Part shown: piece by piece, positions 62,439-64,000 of the stretch | Numbering within the stretch: position 1 is the stretch's first letter | How the letters are laid out: each line of letters starts with the position of its first letter | Assembly: GCA_934047225.1 (NCBI GenBank) | Contig: OW204001.1 | Span: forward strand, 26,308,201-26,372,200 | Direction: 5' to 3' | Source: Ypsolopha sequella | Taxonomy: Eukaryota > Arthropoda > Insecta > Lepidoptera > Ypsolophidae | Length of the DNA stretch: 64,000 bases | Notes under the pieces: model-generated | What the model saw: the letters and a program-made list of their open reading frames with translations, nothing else | The model's database searches: none | Told to the model about the DNA's origin: nothing | Translations under genes and position numbers: made by a program

Positions 62439-64000
62439 CTGTTGACTACCTACCCGAGACCTACTTGGCGATCGCGATTGAGTGGGCGAGTTGGGATGGG
62501 ACGTATATGCCTGTGTAGCATGTGCCGAATGGTATTGAGGCTCATGCGCTGAGCGCTGTCTGGGCTGCTCACGTAGAGACGGAGGCAGCAAATGAGCAGA
62601 TGATCGTGTCGGAGACATGGCCCCATGGCGATGCAGTGAAGTGTGGTGGTCAGACCGCCCACACTCCTTGCATGCACGTGTAGACCTGCACTCGTTCTCA
62701 TAATGAGGACCCAAACAGCGTCGGCACCGGTTGCGTGAGTTCACAAAGTCCCACCGACCTTGAACCGGTTGGTTATTAAATCCTGGGCATGCGATGAGTT
62801 TGTGTCCCCTATTCCTGCAGTATGGGCATGGCATACCACCAGTAGGGGAAGAAGGTTGAGCCGAATAATTCTGTCGGCGAGTGGGTGATGGGGATGATCG
62901 GGCCGAGTAAACTGGCGCTGTCTCAAATGCCATAAATGGTTGACGAATAGGACGGGGGGAGCGATTGTCCTGCCGAGGAGCTATGGGGCGGAACTCTTGA
63001 TGAGCCTGGTAGGGCTGACGTGGAGTACCTCGAGTGGGCTGAAGCAGCTTATTGAGCTGAGCGAGCCTTTCTGACGGGCCGAGCCGTGCTGAAGAAGGAG
63101 CCTCCTGTGACGCAAGGGACGATGACTCATTCTCCTTGCAGCGTGCGTGCTCTTCCAAAAACTCAATGAGGTTCTTGAGCGTGGGCAGAGTTGCACGAGA
63201 TCCGTACTTCCGCTCAAAAAGAGTGCGGAGCTCGCCTTGTAGTTTTCGCACCACCATGGACACGAAAACATAGTCAGAATCCTTCATGGGCAGATCCAGA
63301 TTGCGGAGAGCGCTTTGCGCTGAGATAAGCGGAATTAAGAACGATGTGCGGATATCCGAGCGCATGTGGATGTGCGGAAGGTTCATTATAATGTCCACAA
63401 ATCGGTCAATGAGTACGCGACGATTGTCGTAACGCTTGGTGAGAATTTCCATGGCTATGGGATAATTCTCGTTGGTAGGGTAGAGGTGTTTCACCATATC
63501 ATGTGCCTCACCCTTTAGGGCGCCTAACAAATAATGCAGTTTGACAGCATCCGAGACTGTAGCCATCTCACTGACGAGGCTCCTAAAAACGGCAATAAAT
63601 GAGGGCCATTCTTCAACGTTCGAATGAAACTCCGGTATGGGTATTTTTGGTAAAACACCAACGGGTGTACCTGAGCTGAGGGGTTGCGTCTTGTCCGGAA
63701 GAGCTGATTTTTCATTTAATTTTTCAAATGCCACTAGGATAGCATCATAGTTGCTAAGTGCCGACTGAAAATTTTTTGTGTAGGTTGCCTCAGTTTCGTC
63801 GGACAAATCCTCATCGTCAAGGATCTCATAATATACGTCCTCTAACTTAGTTTTAACGCTTTGTATGTTTGCGTAACGAGCGGTGAAGTCCGCCACAGAA
63901 TATGTTTTTCTGTCGCCTGCCTCGACCGCCGCACCAATCTCCTTTAACAGAACTATCGCCTTTACGGCCTCACGAAACATCGCAGCTTGTGATTTTGAAG
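62436..64000 (-). CDS. gag: BEL/Pao copy C gag, 5' end outside the window
   Basis: At least 514 codons from ATG 63980; the frame stays open to the window edge, so the true start may lie further right. The N-terminal two thirds match the Gag domain of BEL elements: 'KIPIPEFHSNVEEWPSFIAV' and 'LHYLLGALKGEAHDMVKHL'. The C-terminal part has cysteine-rich zinc knuckles, 'CPYCRNRGHKLIACPG' and 'CRRCLGPHYENECRS', followed by 'CKECGRSDHHTSLH'. The tail is basic and Ser/Pro-rich. It forms the particle and binds the RNA. Confidence 0.9.
   Translation of the reverse strand, partial: SKSQAAMFREAVKAIVLLKEIGAAVEAGDRKTYSVADFTARYANIQSVKTKLEDVYYEILDDEDLSDETEATYTKNFQSALSNYDAILVAFEKLNEKSALPDKTQPLSSGTPVGVLPKIPIPEFHSNVEEWPSFIAVFRSLVSEMATVSDAVKLHYLLGALKGEAHDMVKHLYPTNENYPIAMEILTKRYDNRRVLIDRFVDIIMNLPHIHMRSDIRTSFLIPLISAQSALRNLDLPMKDSDYVFVSMVVRKLQGELRTLFERKYGSRATLPTLKNLIEFLEEHARCKENESSSLASQEAPSSARLGPSERLAQLNKLLQPTRGTPRQPYQAHQEFRPIAPRQDNRSPRPIRQPFMAFETAPVYSARSSPSPTRRQNYSAQPSSPTGGMPCPYCRNRGHKLIACPGFNNQPVQGRWDFVNSRNRCRRCLGPHYENECRSTRACKECGRSDHHTSLHRHGAMSPTRSSAHLLPPSLREQPRQRSAHEPQYHSAHATQAYTSHPNSPTQSRSPSRSRVGSQQ

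Larger units (their letters stand above)
57942..64000 (-). mobile_element. BEL/Pao retrotransposon copy C, runs off the right edge
   Basis: This is the most complete BEL element in the window: 3' LTR, pol and gag. It belongs to the same family as 20041-25655, with near-identical protein segments, and to a different family from 8542-12480. Gag and pol are in the same frame, separated by one TGA. The 5' LTR and possibly a few gag codons lie outside the window. Confidence 0.9.

Overview
The window looks like a piece of an insect nuclear genome, most probably a moth or butterfly. The evidence is indirect: it is AT-rich, its repeat tails are of types common in Lepidoptera (the 'gacagacagacata' repeat near 14.8 kb; 'gataaggccgcc ... 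tgtacaataaagagtatt' retroposon tails near 49.2 kb), and it carries BEL/Pao, Ty3, Penelope, Helitron and several non-LTR families together. I see no tRNA or rRNA gene, no CRISPR array and no bacterial-style operon. Host coding sequence is sparse: two fibronectin type III (FN3) exons on the + strand (1202-1489 and 15037-15330), each a whole number of codons with phase-1 junctions, from one large modular gene. An intronless RRM gene (51070-51741, - strand) lies inside a transposon.

Region by region. 1-15.3 kb: the FN3 exons and the long intron between them. The intron holds a ~36-copy 38-bp minisatellite (1861-3224), a 5-kb transposon with ~860-bp inverted repeats and an XPG/FEN1-like nuclease plus CXC-domain gene (3475-8541), the decayed BEL/Pao element it sits in (8542-12480), and LINE, SINE and Penelope scraps. 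15.3-27.8 kb: intronic or intergenic repeats, a 1.58-kb Tc1/mariner-type non-autonomous element (17688-19269), a BEL/Pao copy split by a LINE (20041-25655), and three short tandem arrays (26.5-27.5 kb).

27.8-47.7 kb is a four-level nest. LINE D (- strand) is split by LINE B (+ strand, 29421-46574). LINE B is in turn split by a young, apparently intact Ty3/gypsy element (30962-38225, target duplication ATAA) and by LINE A (38261-43257, target duplication ACTAAT). Removing each insert with one target-site copy makes the interrupted frame continue at the codon level.

49.3-57.7 kb is a second nest. A Helitron helicase gene is split by a long-inverted-repeat element carrying the RRM gene (50064-52531, target duplication AAAT) and by a Penelope-like cluster (52681-57528, 12-bp target duplication). 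The cluster has one full 860-aa RT/GIY-YIG gene, one truncated head-to-tail copy and one inverted fragment. 57.9-64.0 kb is a near-complete BEL/Pao element of the same family as the 20-25 kb copy. Its gag and pol share one frame and are separated by a single TGA followed by CTA; gag runs off the right edge.

Almost all coding capacity here belongs to mobile elements, mostly on the - strand. Points that stand out: a host-type RNA-binding gene carried between transposon arms, the Ty3 leader with repeated palindromes, the gag-UGA-CUA-pol arrangement, the Penelope tandem/inverted structure with a hammerhead-like fold, the nuclease/CXC transposon, and a minisatellite grown from a reverse-transcriptase fragment. 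Statements about families come from recognising motifs, not from database searches.
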